From an uncultured Sulfitobacter sp. (GTDB lineage: Bacteria; Pseudomonadota; Alphaproteobacteria; Rhodobacterales; Rhodobacteraceae): a stretch of 64,000 bases of DNA. Numbering within the stretch: the stretch's first letter is position 1; each line of letters opens with the position of its first letter. Where the stretch lies: contig CAJXSZ010000014.1 of the NCBI GenBank assembly GCA_913060815.1, positions 23,338 to 87,337 of the forward strand. Reading direction: 5' to 3'. Of this stretch, positions 8,250 to 16,717 are shown one piece after another. A program made the position numbers and the translations under genes. The notes beneath the pieces were generated by a model. The model saw only the letters and a list, made by a program, of their open reading frames with translations. It made no database searches and was not told where the DNA came from.

Positions 8250-8713
8250 GCGGCGGGTACGAAGGCCAAGCTAAGACCGTTCAAACAATGGCGCTTGCCC
8301 GTTGGCTCTGGCCCGTCATCAAAGATATGACCCAGATGGCCGCCACAACGACGGCAATGTACTTCGGTCCGGACCTGAAAAATGAACTTGCGATCCTCTT
8401 TCGTCCCGATCGCATTCGGGAGGCTCTCGAAAAAGCTCGGCCAGCCAGTTCCGCTGTCGTATTTCGCGTCCGCGCCGTAGAGCGCCAGATCGCATCCTCG
8501 GCACGCGTAGGTGCCAGCGCGTGTCTCTTCGTTCAGCGGGCTGGTATAGGGTTGCTCGGTCTCTTCCTCACGCAGAACGCGGTATTCGTCTTTGTTCAAG
8601 CGCGCGCGCCATTCGGCTTCGCTGCGGCATATCTCGAAACCGCAGCTCTGTGCGGACAATGGTTGAGCCAATATGGCCGCGCCCGTGGTCAACAGAAATG
8701 CTCGACGTTTCAT
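8246..8713 (-). CDS. msrB: Exported methionine-R-sulfoxide reductase MsrB
   Basis: Reduces methionine-R-sulfoxide in proteins. Residues 1-22 form a signal peptide (MKRRAFLLTTGAAILAQPLSA, twin basic residues then a hydrophobic core), so the enzyme acts in the periplasm. The zinc-binding pairs are CRGC and CRRC, followed by GGHLGHIFDDGP. The active-site block reads RHCLNGLSLAF, with the catalytic Cys after RH; the second residue pair differs slightly from the common RYCxNS form. It follows the FAS1 gene after a 73-base spacer with a hairpin and overlaps the DoxX start, placing it in the ECF sigma locus. Confidence 0.93.
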   Translation of the reverse strand: MKRRAFLLTTGAAILAQPLSAQSCGFEICRSEAEWRARLNKDEYRVLREEETEQPYTSPLNEETRAGTYACRGCDLALYGADAKYDSGTGWPSFFESLPNAIGTKEDRKFIFQVRTEVHCRRCGGHLGHIFDDGPEPTGKRHCLNGLSLAFVPAA

Positions 8714-8739
8714 AGTTTTACCTTTTGCCTGAGTGCGCA

Positions 8740-8770
8740 GATGGGCGGACCTTTGCAGGACCCGCCCATC
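8740..8770 (-). repeat. Hairpin between FAS1 and msrB
   Basis: GATGGGCGG (8740-8748) pairs with CCGCCCATC (8762-8770), nine base pairs. No U-run follows on the minus strand, so it probably tunes relative expression of the abundant FAS1 protein and msrB by 3'-end protection or partial termination rather than separating the genes. Confidence 0.55.
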
Positions 8771-8786
8771 CGTTTGTCTGCTCGAT

Positions 8787-9338
8787 TTATTTTGGAACGA
8801 GGACGGAGTTTACCACGTGGATCACGCCATTCGACTGATCGACATCCGCAATGGTTACGCGGCTGGCATTGCCGTTTTCATCATAGATGTAGACGTTGTT
8901 GCCTTTGACCTGCGCCGACAGGGCATCGCCCGAGACCGCATTGAAGTGATAGAAACCATCGGACGAGGCGCGCGCCTCGCGGGCGATATCCGCAGCAGAC
9001 CAATCACCCGCCACAACATGCGCGGTCAGCACCTTGACCAGCATGTCCTTGTTTTCAGGCTTGAGCAGCGTGTCGACAGTGCCCGCAGGGAGTGCCGCAA
9101 AAGCATCGTTTACGGGAGCGAAGACTGTGAAAGGTCCAGAGCTTTGCAGCGTCTCAACCAGGCCAGCGGCCTTAACGGCGGCGACAAGAGTGGTGTGATC
9201 CGCCGAATTCACCGCGTTCTCCACGATATTCTTATTCTCGAACATTGCCGCGCCGCCGACCATCGGGTTTTCGGCAAAGGCTGCGGTTGCAAGGGTCAGC
9301 GCTGTTGCGGCTGTTGCAAGTTTGGTTGCGATTTTCAT
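8787..9338 (-). CDS. Secreted fasciclin (FAS1) domain protein
   Basis: A 183-residue protein with a signal peptide (1-22, cut after ATAAFA) and a single FAS1 domain from about residue 36 to the end. Family marks are TVFAPVNDAFAALP and the closing block VIHVVNSVLVPK. FAS1 domains mediate adhesion or envelope interactions. It is read from a promoter-like motif whose -35 overlaps the anti-sigma stop codon. A FAS1 protein under a SigK/RskA-type pair recalls mycobacterial MPT70/MPT83, which is a known SigK target; here the link is inferred from position and the shared motif. Confidence 0.92.
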   Translation of the reverse strand: MKIATKLATAATALTLATAAFAENPMVGGAAMFENKNIVENAVNSADHTTLVAAVKAAGLVETLQSSGPFTVFAPVNDAFAALPAGTVDTLLKPENKDMLVKVLTAHVVAGDWSAADIAREARASSDGFYHFNAVSGDALSAQVKGNNVYIYDENGNASRVTIADVDQSNGVIHVVNSVLVPK

Positions 9339-9388
9339 TGTTGTTTCCTCTCGTGGTTATCCGCAATCTCTTGCGGCTATGAGGGAAA

Positions 9389-9415
9389 CACGAAACTCAA
9401 CTGTCGACAGTTTCA
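9389..9415 (-). promoter_or_regulatory. ECF-type promoter candidate for FAS1-msrB-doxX
   Basis: On the minus strand TGAAACT (9415-9409) and TTCGTG (9394-9389) are separated by exactly 14 bases. The same pair with the same spacing precedes the DUF4394 gene (11720-11694). A CCGCAA-TCTC-TTGCGG hairpin (9376-9361) follows a few bases after the expected start site. Confidence 0.6.
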
Positions 9416-10117
9416 GCCGGAGCGAAATAAATCGGCGTCGAAGAATTCATCGACTGCGAGAATGGAACCTGTCGGTGCACCGGTCGGTGATCCGCCCTTC
9501 GGTTCATCCGAGACAGCGAGGGTCCCACCGTCAATCAACGCGGCGATCTCGGGTGTGATTTCGAACAGGCTTTCCCGATCAGCTGGGATGACGCCCAAGG
9601 AGACGGGCGCCTGCGCTTGTGCGCCGATCACCCAAAGTTCGAAATCACGGCCCGTGGCGGGGGTGCCCTGTTCAGGGATGACTTTGAATAAATTACCGTC
9701 GGGCGCGTAGCCTGCCTCGATATGCAGGGCACCGTCTTGGGAGATCAGCGTGGCGTGAAGCGAAGGATCGAAGATCGGAGCACGCAGCATGGGGCTGAAC
9801 ACGAGGAACGCTGCGACAGCAACAGCGGCCAATGCGGGGAAGCCCACCCATGACCATCCCCATCTGCGCACAGGCCTTGAATTCCCACTACTCAACTCAG
9901 CGATGATTTTCGCCCTGACGGAGGGGGAGGGGGTTTCCTCAGGCACGTCGTCGGCCAAGATGGCCATTTCGGCCTCCCAGAATTGCACATGCGCACTCAA
10001 AGCAGGCTCGGCCAGAAGTCGCGCCTCGAACGCGCGTTCTGCGTCTGCGTCCAGCAGGCGCAAGACGTACTCGGCCGCCAGAGCCTCGTCTTCCGATATG
10101 TCCTGTTGATCGCTCAT
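9413..10117 (-). CDS. Anti-sigma factor, RskA type
   Basis: A 234-residue membrane protein that should hold the adjacent ECF sigma factor inactive. The cytoplasmic N-terminus carries the anti-sigma helix region (EALAAEYVLRLLDADAERAFEARL), one transmembrane segment lies near residues 92-112 (VGFPALAAVAVAAFLVF), and the periplasmic C-terminus matches the RskA domain (FELWVIGAQAQAPVSLGVI). Start ATG at 10117 overlaps the sigma stop by four bases. Release probably requires proteolysis in response to an envelope signal, as known for RskA; the signal is not visible here. Confidence 0.9.
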   Translation of the reverse strand: MSDQQDISEDEALAAEYVLRLLDADAERAFEARLLAEPALSAHVQFWEAEMAILADDVPEETPSPSVRAKIIAELSSGNSRPVRRWGWSWVGFPALAAVAVAAFLVFSPMLRAPIFDPSLHATLISQDGALHIEAGYAPDGNLFKVIPEQGTPATGRDFELWVIGAQAQAPVSLGVIPADRESLFEITPEIAALIDGGTLAVSDEPKGGSPTGAPTGSILAVDEFFDADLFRSG

Positions 10118-10656
10118 CGCGAAAGGCACTCCTTCAAAGATATCAGGCTGCGTCGCAGCCATGTTCGCATCGTATTCAGCGGGACGTCAAAGCGGTCCGC
10201 AAGCGCTTGGTAGGTCGTCCCCTCGAGATAGGCAGCACGAACAGCATCTGCGCGATCTGGCGGCAGCTCCGCAAAGCAGGCACTGATCCGCCGCTGCTCT
10301 GACGCTGCGATTGTGGCAGCCTCTGGCCCAGGGCTTTTCTCGACAAGCTCACCAACAGTGTCGAGGTCCGCATGATTGCTTCTCCTCGCGCGCAGCCGGT
10401 CTATTGCCAGATTTCGCGCCACCGTGATGAGCCATGTCATCGGGGAGTGGCCTGTCACCGCATATCTATCCGCCTTGGCCCAAATCCGCATGTAGACATC
10501 CTGCAGTGCGTCTTCGGCCTCTGACCGGTTCTTTAAGACACGTATGCAGACGCCGAAAAGTTTCCCGCTTGTGGCATCATAAAGCGCGGCCAACGCCGCC
10601 CTGTCGCCAAGGGCCACCTTGCCAATAAATTCTTCGATGTCGTTGCGGTCTGTCAT
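10114..10656 (-). CDS. ECF RNA polymerase sigma factor, SigK-like
   Basis: A 180-residue group IV sigma factor. Region 2 spans about residues 22-95 (EAEDALQDVYMRIWAKADRY, then MTWLITVARNLAIDRLRARR) and region 4 about 125-178, with a helix-turn-helix in TYQALADRFDVPLNTMRTWL. No regions 1 or 3 are present, as expected. It directly precedes and overlaps its anti-sigma factor. The motif found in front of FAS1 and DUF4394 is not present upstream of this gene, so autoregulation through that motif is not supported. Confidence 0.93.
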   Translation of the reverse strand: MTDRNDIEEFIGKVALGDRAALAALYDATSGKLFGVCIRVLKNRSEAEDALQDVYMRIWAKADRYAVTGHSPMTWLITVARNLAIDRLRARRSNHADLDTVGELVEKSPGPEAATIAASEQRRISACFAELPPDRADAVRAAYLEGTTYQALADRFDVPLNTMRTWLRRSLISLKECLSR

Positions 10657-10782
10657 GGGTGTATTGAGCGGCTCAAATTACTTATATTACTTGCCTGACA
10701 GAAATGGCCCCGAACAGCAATCTCTTGCCGCCGGGACCATTTCGCACTGGTACAACAGTACTCGTTAACTCAACGCGGCAGA

Positions 10783-11634
10783 CTACATCCCGAGTGACGC
10801 CGCGAAGCCCGTGACCCCGCCCATTCCCAGATCGGCCTTCATGGTGGCTGCACCTGTTTCGAGGTCGATCTCATAGAGGCCAGCCGTTTCGGCGCCTTCC
10901 ATTTGCAGGATCGCCATCGCCATGTTCTCGCCCTCTGTGGCCGACACGATATCGAAGCCGCCCATCGGCGCGAGGTCGACAGCCGTACCGTCGACTGTGA
11001 TCTTGCCGATGGTCTCCAAGGTGCCTGCGTTGTTGGCCAGGCTCACCAGCGTGTCGGTGGCCGCATCAAGCGCGTATTGGAACGTATCGCCGGCTGTCTC
11101 GCCATTGATTGCGTTGGTATAGGCATTGGCAAATATCATCGGTGTTGTGCCTGCCATAGCGTCACCTTCAGCATAGGCGAGGTTAGTGAAGCGGCGCACA
11201 GATCCCGCACGCTCATCGTTATCGCCGAAGCCGTCGGGGAAATAGACGAGGTTGTCGCCCGCCGATGTTACCGCACGTACGGCGTCGATCTTGTTGTTGA
11301 AATCAAACGCGACCATTTTGCCATCGCCAATCATCGCGTCGTCCATAAATGACGCTTTGAGGTCAGTCATCTTGCCCGTCATCGGGTCGATCACTGCCAC
11401 CATCCCGTCGGAAAAGCCAAGCAACTCTCCTGTCACGGGACGCCATGCGATCGCGCTCAACGGCGAGGCCAGATCGTAGGTCATCACATCTGCGGGCGCC
11501 CCTACGTCGTTCATGACGACAAGCGTCGCACCGTCGTTGGCCAAGGCATAGCCAGAGACAGAGGCGTGACCTGCAGCAAATGCTGGACCGGCCGTAAGAG
11601 CAATAAGGGATGTGACAAGAGCTCGGGTTTTCAT
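10783..11634 (-). CDS. Exported DUF4394 protein
   Basis: A 283-residue protein with a signal peptide (1-20, MKTRALVTSLIALTAGPAFA) and a DUF4394-like body of repeating beta segments. Examples are ALANDGATLVVMNDVGAPADV and DLASPLSAIAWRPVTGELLGF, which suggest a beta-propeller built from short repeats. Start ATG at 11634 has AAGGA upstream; a longer frame begins upstream of the promoter and is rejected. It lies upstream of the sigma gene and shares a promoter motif with FAS1, so it is probably a target of this ECF factor. Molecular role unknown. Confidence 0.85.
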   Translation of the reverse strand: MKTRALVTSLIALTAGPAFAAGHASVSGYALANDGATLVVMNDVGAPADVMTYDLASPLSAIAWRPVTGELLGFSDGMVAVIDPMTGKMTDLKASFMDDAMIGDGKMVAFDFNNKIDAVRAVTSAGDNLVYFPDGFGDNDERAGSVRRFTNLAYAEGDAMAGTTPMIFANAYTNAINGETAGDTFQYALDAATDTLVSLANNAGTLETIGKITVDGTAVDLAPMGGFDIVSATEGENMAMAILQMEGAETAGLYEIDLETGAATMKADLGMGGVTGFAASLGM

Positions 11635-11693
11635 CGTTTTTCCTTTCAAGAAGTACCAATGACGCATCACGCTGGATGCGCTCTGTCTGGACC

Positions 11694-11720
11694 CACGAAA
11701 GGCAGTGTCGGATAGTTTCA
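11694..11720 (-). promoter_or_regulatory. ECF-type promoter candidate for DUF4394
   Basis: TGAAACT (11720-11714) and TTCGTG (11699-11694) with a 14-base spacer, identical in both boxes and spacing to the motif before FAS1. A CGCATC-ACGCTG-GATGCG hairpin (11680-11663) lies just downstream in the leader, again like the FAS1 leader. Confidence 0.6.
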
Positions 11721-11854
11721 AAAAAAGTTGAGAATTTGGAAATAGTGGCGAAAATTAAATTCGCCGCTCTTGACCAGTGACGTATGTAGCGACTGTTCAG
11801 TAGCCCATCTGCTCCCCACGGGCTGCCCGATGTAGGGCCGCGTGACCTGTCAGA

Positions 11855-12277
11855 TCAATCGTGCTGGTGATCTCTTTTTTCACGCACCTCAGCGATGGTG
11901 GTTGCGGCCAAACGTTCAATGAGGCTGTGTTCGATCTCTTCGAGAACGGAAGCTACTTTTCTATGTAAGACATGTTCGATTGAGCAGGACGGCGCGGTTT
12001 CTTCACCGTTTGTGGCAACGAGGCTTTCATCCAGCGCGAGATAGACATCGGCAAGGGTGATAAGCTCTGGTGCACGGGCCAGACGCCATCCACCAGCATG
12101 TCCCTTCTCTGACGTCAGCAACCCTGCCTCACGTAGCTTCCCAAGGACACGCCGCACGACCACAGGGTTCGTTCCGGCATGCTCCGCAATATCTGCCGAG
12201 GTACGCATGCTATCGGGGTCCCCCGCCATATGACCGAGAGTGTGTAGGGCAAGCGAAAGGCGCGAATTGCGTTTCAT
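11855..12277 (-). CDS. Rrf2-family transcriptional regulator
   Basis: A 140-residue regulator with a winged helix: LALHTLGHMAG, then MRTSADIAEHAGTNPVVVRRVLGKLREAGLL and a wing near KGHAGGWRLARAP. Only one Cys is present in the ligand region (SCSIEHVL), so the three-Cys Fe-S site of IscR or NsrR is missing; it may sense by a single thiol or another ligand. It is divergent from a CobW-type GTPase, and a perfect palindrome lies between them, so it likely controls both. Confidence 0.88.
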   Translation of the reverse strand: MKRNSRLSLALHTLGHMAGDPDSMRTSADIAEHAGTNPVVVRRVLGKLREAGLLTSEKGHAGGWRLARAPELITLADVYLALDESLVATNGEETAPSCSIEHVLHRKVASVLEEIEHSLIERLAATTIAEVREKRDHQHD

Positions 12278-12334
12278 GGGCAGGTTTTCTCCAACAAGAG
12301 CATCACACGTAACATTCGTTGTTGCATCAATCTA

Positions 12335-12351
12335 GTAACTAAGTAAGTTAC
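12335..12351. promoter_or_regulatory. Palindromic operator between Rrf2 and CobW genes
   Basis: GTAACT-AAGTA-AGTTAC is a perfect 6-5-6 palindrome, 32 bases before the CobW start codon. It is the only such element in the divergent spacer and is a natural binding site for the adjacent Rrf2 regulator. It does not match a Zur box as I know it. Confidence 0.55.
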
Positions 12352-12382
12352 CTGACTTGAGCCGCACTGAATGGAGCCGAAT

Positions 12383-13594
12383 ATGTCAGATACACGCCTT
12401 CCCGTCACGGTGCTTTCGGGTTTCTTGGGCGCGGGGAAAACAACGCTGTTGAACCGCGTCCTCAATAACCGCGAAGGCCGCCGCGTTGCAGTAATTGTGA
12501 ACGATATGTCCGAAGTGAATATCGACGCAGACCTTGTGCGTGCGGATACCGAGCTTAGCCGAACAGACGAAACGCTGGTCGAGATGTCGAATGGCTGCAT
12601 TTGCTGCACATTGCGCGATGATCTTCTGGACGAAGTGCGCAAGCTCGCGGCCGAGAAGCGCTTTGACTATTTGCTGATTGAATCCACAGGGATTTCCGAG
12701 CCGCTTCCTGTGGCGGCAACATTCGACTTCCGCGACGAATTTGGCGAGAGCCTCGGAGATGTAGCGCGGCTTGATACAATGGTGACAGCTGTGGATGCGG
12801 CGAACCTGCTGAAAGACTATTCAAGCCATGACTTTTTGCGCGACCGTGGCGAGACGATGGGCGAAGAAGACGAGCGCACGCTCGTCCATCTGCTGACAGA
12901 CCAGATTGAGTTTGCGGATGTCGTTATCCTGAACAAGATCACAGATGCTGGCCCCGAAAAAGCTGACGCAGCACGCAAGATCATCCGCAGCCTGAATGCG
13001 GATGCAAAGATCATCGAGACGGATCATTCAGACGTCGCCAGCAATGAAATTCTAGATACAGGGCTGTTTGATTTCGAGCAGGCCCACGAGCATCCGATGT
13101 GGGCGAAAGAGCTTTACGGCTTTGCCGATCACGTCCCTGAGACCGAAGAATACGGAGTGGCGTCATTCGTGTATCGCGCACGGCAGCCGTTCATTCCCGA
13201 AAAGGTTCTGGAGGTTCTGAACGGTGACCTTCCTGGCGTGATCCGTGCCAAAGGGCATTTCTGGATCGCGACACGGCCCGAGTGGGTGGCGGAATTCTCG
13301 CTTGCAGGGGCTTTGTCCAGTGTCAAACCTCTGGGCACATGGTGGGCGACTGTGCCTAAAGACCGTTGGCCCGAAGACGCAACTGCGCGCAGATATATGA
13401 TGGAGCATTGGCAGGAGCCTTGGGGGGATCGCCGCCAAGAGCTTGTCTTTATCGGTGCGGGCATCAACTGGCCTGCGATAAAGGCAAAGCTGGATGCCTG
13501 CCTCGTCCCCGAGGCCATCGCAACATCAGTGGATGCTCTCCCCGATTTTAAAGACCCATTTCCGTTATGGCGACAGGCGGAGGCGGCGGCATGA
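12383..13594 (+). CDS. CobW/COG0523 GTPase, putative zinc metallochaperone (ZigA-like)
   Basis: A 403-residue G3E GTPase. The Walker A is [10 protein letters not shown], followed by NDMSEVNID, the metal-binding CxCC in GCICC, and IESTGISEP; the guanine motif NKIT lies in the middle. The C-terminal CobW domain begins near [12 protein letters not shown]. The family delivers metals, commonly zinc, to client proteins under limitation. Start ATG 12383 is preferred over 12371 because GGAG lies seven bases upstream. It overlaps the next gene by four bases. Zinc is inferred from the subfamily; another metal is possible. Confidence 0.88.
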   Translation: MSDTRLPVTVLSGFLGAGKTTLLNRVLNNREGRRVAVIVNDMSEVNIDADLVRADTELSRTDETLVEMSNGCICCTLRDDLLDEVRKLAAEKRFDYLLIESTGISEPLPVAATFDFRDEFGESLGDVARLDTMVTAVDAANLLKDYSSHDFLRDRGETMGEEDERTLVHLLTDQIEFADVVILNKITDAGPEKADAARKIIRSLNADAKIIETDHSDVASNEILDTGLFDFEQAHEHPMWAKELYGFADHVPETEEYGVASFVYRARQPFIPEKVLEVLNGDLPGVIRAKGHFWIATRPEWVAEFSLAGALSSVKPLGTWWATVPKDRWPEDATARRYMMEHWQEPWGDRRQELVFIGAGINWPAIKAKLDACLVPEAIATSVDALPDFKDPFPLWRQAEAAA

Positions 13595-13887
13595 AACGTA
13601 ACCTTGGTGAAACAAGCCTGCGCGCACGCCGCAGATCACGCGACCCGATGCAAACCTACGACGCGCTGCCGACCCCGTTGCGTCAATGGCTCTCACAGGC
13701 GTGCCTGCCATGGTCACCCGCATCGGCACGTAAAATCTGGGCGCGGGCGCAGGCAAAGGGTCTGAGCCCTGATGAGGCGCTCGAGATGCTGCAACGGTCC
13801 GAGACTAAAACGCTTGCCCGTGACAAAGCTGCGATCCGACCCCCAGTCCATCCGAATGGACAAGGAACAGCCTCAGCCCGTTTGTGA
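13591..13887 (+). CDS. DUF6525-like small basic protein
   Basis: A 98-residue protein rich in Arg and Lys, beginning [20 protein letters not shown] with a central helix pair ([28 protein letters not shown]). I associate it from memory with DUF6525, a short family in Rhodobacterales. It is coupled to the CobW gene by an ATGA overlap, so it is expressed with it and may take part in the same metal response. No catalytic motif is visible, and it could bind nucleic acid because of its charge. Confidence 0.65.
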   Translation: MKRNLGETSLRARRRSRDPMQTYDALPTPLRQWLSQACLPWSPASARKIWARAQAKGLSPDEALEMLQRSETKTLARDKAAIRPPVHPNGQGTASARL

Positions 13888-13969
13888 CATGGCCCGCTAC
13901 AGGCGCAGGTGATGCAGGCCCGACCTAACATTCTGGCGGCTAGGCCAAACGAGTGGAACCTCTCCCGTG

Positions 13970-14119
13970 ATGACAAGGCTTTGCATCAAGAGCAATCACG
14001 CGAAGAAGGGCAAACGCCATGCGTATGCTGGTGCGCTGAACGCATTTTCACTGGTTGTTCACCGCGCTGCCAGCCTTGCTGTACGACTGCTTGGTCAGAA
14101 AAGCAGATCAGTCCGCTGA
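13970..14119 (+). CDS. Doubtful 49-residue basic ORF
   Basis: Reads [19 protein letters not shown] and continues with a hydrophobic, Ala- and Val-rich stretch to a Gln-Lys-Ser-Arg tail. It overlaps the 3' end of the convergent prs gene by 12 bases. The nearest GGA is too far from the start for a good ribosome site. Without it, 13888-14107 shows no gene. Kept at low confidence because the composition is unusual for random sequence. Confidence 0.2.
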   Translation: MTRLCIKSNHAKKGKRHAYAGALNAFSLVVHRAASLAVRLLGQKSRSVR

Positions 14120-15127
14120 ATACATTCCGTCATAGATCGGACCAAGCGTGTCCTGCTCGAACAAGGACGACACAGATGTGCCGTTCCAGATGTTCAGGAT
14201 CGCTTGAGCAAACACAGGAGCCGTGGGCACGACGCGGATGTTAGGCGCTTTCTTTACCGCATCGGACGGTGCGATTGTGTCTGTAAGCACAAGTGACTTC
14301 ATCACGGAGTTGGTCACACGCTCGACTGCGGGGCCAGACATTACACCGTGGGTGATATAGGCGTGCACTTCTTTAGCGCCGTTCTCCAACAAGACCTCGG
14401 CGGCCTTGCACAGGGTGCCTGCGGTATCGACCATGTCATCGACGATGATACAGGTCTTGCCCGTCACGTTACCGATCACAGTCATCTCGCTCACTTCGCC
14501 CGCCTTCTCGCGGCGTTTGTCGACAATGGCCAGCGGTGCATTCAAACGCTTGGCCAATTCACGGGCGCGCGCCACGCCGCCGACATCGGGCGAGATGATC
14601 AGCAGGTCGTCCATCTGGTCTTTGAATGCGTGTTTGATGTCCAGCGCAAACACGGGGGAGGCGTAGAGGTTGTCGACGGGAATGTCGAAGAAGCCCTGAA
14701 TCTGTGCGGCGTGCAGGTCCATTGTAAGAATACGTTCGATCCCTGTGCCAACCAGCATGTTGGCGACCAGCTTGGCGGTGATGGGCGTGCGGGCCTTGGT
14801 GCGGCGGTCTTGGCGTGCGTAGCCGAAGTAGGGCAGTACGGCAGTCACACGCTGCGCGGAGGAGCGGCGCAGGGCATCGGCCATGATCAACAGCTCCATC
14901 AGGTTGTCATTGGCAGGGTTCGAGGTGGGCTGGATAATGAACATATCCTCGCCGCGCACGTTCTCGAACACCTCGACGAAAATTTCGCCATCATTAAACC
15001 GTTCGACCCGCGCATCGACCAGCCCCACATTGACCCCGCGGTGCAGCGACATCCGCCGAGCAATGGCGGTCGCCAGCGGCATGTTGGCATTGCCAGAAAT
15101 CAGTTTTGGCTCGGGGGTATTTGGCAT
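14108..15127 (-). CDS. prs: Ribose-phosphate pyrophosphokinase
   Basis: Makes PRPP from ribose 5-phosphate and ATP, the entry to purine, pyrimidine, NAD, histidine and tryptophan synthesis. The 339-residue protein shows [21 protein letters not shown], the metal-binding stretch [12 protein letters not shown], the flexible loop [12 protein letters not shown] and the PRPP motif [13 protein letters not shown]. Start ATG 15127 gives [15 protein letters not shown], as in relatives; the 16-residue upstream extension is not family-like. It stands alone, convergent to the 98-residue gene. Confidence 0.96.
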   Translation of the reverse strand: MPNTPEPKLISGNANMPLATAIARRMSLHRGVNVGLVDARVERFNDGEIFVEVFENVRGEDMFIIQPTSNPANDNLMELLIMADALRRSSAQRVTAVLPYFGYARQDRRTKARTPITAKLVANMLVGTGIERILTMDLHAAQIQGFFDIPVDNLYASPVFALDIKHAFKDQMDDLLIISPDVGGVARARELAKRLNAPLAIVDKRREKAGEVSEMTVIGNVTGKTCIIVDDMVDTAGTLCKAAEVLLENGAKEVHAYITHGVMSGPAVERVTNSVMKSLVLTDTIAPSDAVKKAPNIRVVPTAPVFAQAILNIWNGTSVSSLFEQDTLGPIYDGMYSAD

Positions 15128-15230
15128 GGTGCAGGCTCCGGTGGGCAGCGGGCGACAGAATCGTCTATGGCACACGGGTTAACATGCGCCTAGGGTCAGG
15201 CAAAGTACGCACACCCCTCAGGAGGCCCAA

Positions 15231-15827
15231 ATGACCCAGATTGATTACTATTTCGCGACACTCTCCCCCTATTGCTATCTGGCGGGGACGCGGCTGGAGG
15301 AGGTCGCGGCCAAGCATGGCGCGACGATCAACTACAAACCTTTCGACATCATTCAGGGATTCGGGCGTACGGGGGGCACCCCGCCCAAGGACCGTCATCC
15401 CAGCCGCCTTGAGTACCGCGCCCAAGAGCTGCCGCGTCAGGCGCGCAAGCTTGGGATGCCGCTGAATTTGCAGCCTGCGCATTGGCCGACCAATGGCGCG
15501 CCATCCGCGTATGCCTTCATTGCTGCGCAGAATGCCGGAGGCGGGGACCTTGGGGCCTTGGCCTATGGGATTACGCGCGCAGTCTGGGCAGAGGAAAAGG
15601 ACATCGCGCAAGACGATGTAATCCGTGAGTGCCTCACGGCGGCGGGATTTGATCCCGCACTTGCCGACAGTGGTCTGCTGGAAGGGGCCGAGACTTATGC
15701 CCGCAATCTGGAGGAGGCAGTCGAAGCTGGCGTCTTCGGCGCGCCGTTCTATGTCATCGGAGACGAGCGGTTCTGGGGGCAGGACCGCATCGAGGATATT
15801 GATCTGCATCTGCAAGGAAAACTGTGA
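15231..15827 (+). CDS. 2-hydroxychromene-2-carboxylate isomerase-like (DsbA/kappa-GST fold)
   Basis: A 198-residue protein beginning MTQIDYYFATLSPYCYLAG, the usual start of the HCCA isomerase group, where SPY/SPYC marks the glutathione-binding site. The C-terminal part AVEAGVFGAPFYVIGDERFWGQDR is also conserved and carries the cis-Pro before the strand. The name comes from naphthalene degradation, but most such genes are uncharacterised glutathione-dependent enzymes. It is coupled to a downstream hydrolase gene by a GTGA overlap, suggesting a shared but unknown pathway. Confidence 0.85.
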   Translation: MTQIDYYFATLSPYCYLAGTRLEEVAAKHGATINYKPFDIIQGFGRTGGTPPKDRHPSRLEYRAQELPRQARKLGMPLNLQPAHWPTNGAPSAYAFIAAQNAGGGDLGALAYGITRAVWAEEKDIAQDDVIRECLTAAGFDPALADSGLLEGAETYARNLEEAVEAGVFGAPFYVIGDERFWGQDRIEDIDLHLQGKL

Positions 15828-16624
15828 CACTTCATACGCATACACAACTGTTCGAAGGCGCGGCGCGGCGTGCCGTAGCCATTCACTGCACCCTTGGTCA
15901 TTCAGGCGCATGGCGCGGCGCTGCGGCGGCGCTCAAGGATGATCTGAGCCTGCTGGCCGTTGATCTGCCGAGCCACGGCAAGTCTGGCGTTTGGGACCGC
16001 ACGGGAAACCTGCATGACGTAGCCACGGATATGGTGCGCGGGGTGATTGCCCAAGAGCTCGAAACCCCTATTGACCTGATCGGACATTCCTTCGGGGCGA
16101 CGGTCGCGCTGCGCATTGCGGTTGAGAGCCCTGAACTCGTGCGCAGTCTCACCATGATCGAGCCTGTTTATTTTGCTGCGGCCTTTGCCGACAAGCCCGC
16201 CTTACTGGAGGATTACGAGCGGAATAGTGTTGCCCTGAATGCGGCCTTCGAGACGGGGGACGAGCGGGAGGCGGCGCGGGTGTTCCACCGCGATTGGGGG
16301 GACGGCACAAATTGGGACGACCTTCCTGCGCGCATGCAAGATCACATGGCGCGCTTGGTGCATTATGTGCCTGCCAGCTCCGCCTTTGTACTGCACGACA
16401 GCGCAGGGCTGCTTGAGGGAGACCGCATAAAGCGCGCAGCAATGCCCGCTGTGGTCATCGAAGGGGATCAGTCGCCTCCGATGAGTGCCGAAGTGAGCAT
16501 CGCGCTTGAAAAGCGTCTGCCTGATATCGAGCGGGTGGTGATCAAGGGCGCGGGCCATATGCTGCCGCTGACACATCCCGAGAGTTTGGTGACGCCTGTG
16601 CGTGCGGTGCTGGCGCGTAGCTAA
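15824..16624 (+). CDS. Alpha/beta-hydrolase
   Basis: A 266-residue hydrolase with the HxxLGHSGAWRG oxyanion region early on, nucleophile elbow GHSFGA (Ser near residue 89) and the late catalytic His in GAGHMLPLTHP. The acid is probably Asp in VVIEGDQSPPM. The start is GTG, overlapping the isomerase stop. Substrate cannot be told from the sequence. Its stop codon abuts a long inverted repeat shared with the convergent ltaE gene. Confidence 0.88.
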   Translation: MTLHTHTQLFEGAARRAVAIHCTLGHSGAWRGAAAALKDDLSLLAVDLPSHGKSGVWDRTGNLHDVATDMVRGVIAQELETPIDLIGHSFGATVALRIAVESPELVRSLTMIEPVYFAAAFADKPALLEDYERNSVALNAAFETGDEREAARVFHRDWGDGTNWDDLPARMQDHMARLVHYVPASSAFVLHDSAGLLEGDRIKRAAMPAVVIEGDQSPPMSAEVSIALEKRLPDIERVVIKGAGHMLPLTHPESLVTPVRAVLARS

Positions 16625-16717
16625 GCGGTTCTGGAAAGGGATCGCCATTACCCCGCCACGCTACGCGTTCTCGGGGGATTGGCGATCGGAGGCTATTGGA
16701 TCTCTCCAGAAACGCTT
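16623..16717. repeat. Long imperfect inverted repeat filling a convergent intergenic space
   Basis: Left arm elements AAGCG (16623-16627), TTCTGGA (16629-16635), GATCGCCA (16640-16647) and CCCCG pair in order with CGGGG, TGGCGATC (16680-16687), TCCAGAA (16705-16711) and CGCTT (16713-16717). The right arm has about 14 extra bases as a bulge. The element runs from the hydrolase stop codon to the ltaE stop codon. It may act as a bidirectional terminator, though no clear T-runs flank it. Confidence 0.7.

Noticed and set aside
10657..10780. Autoregulatory ECF motif before the sigma gene
   Set aside because: Neither TGAAACT nor TTCGTG with a 14-base spacer occurs on the minus strand here.
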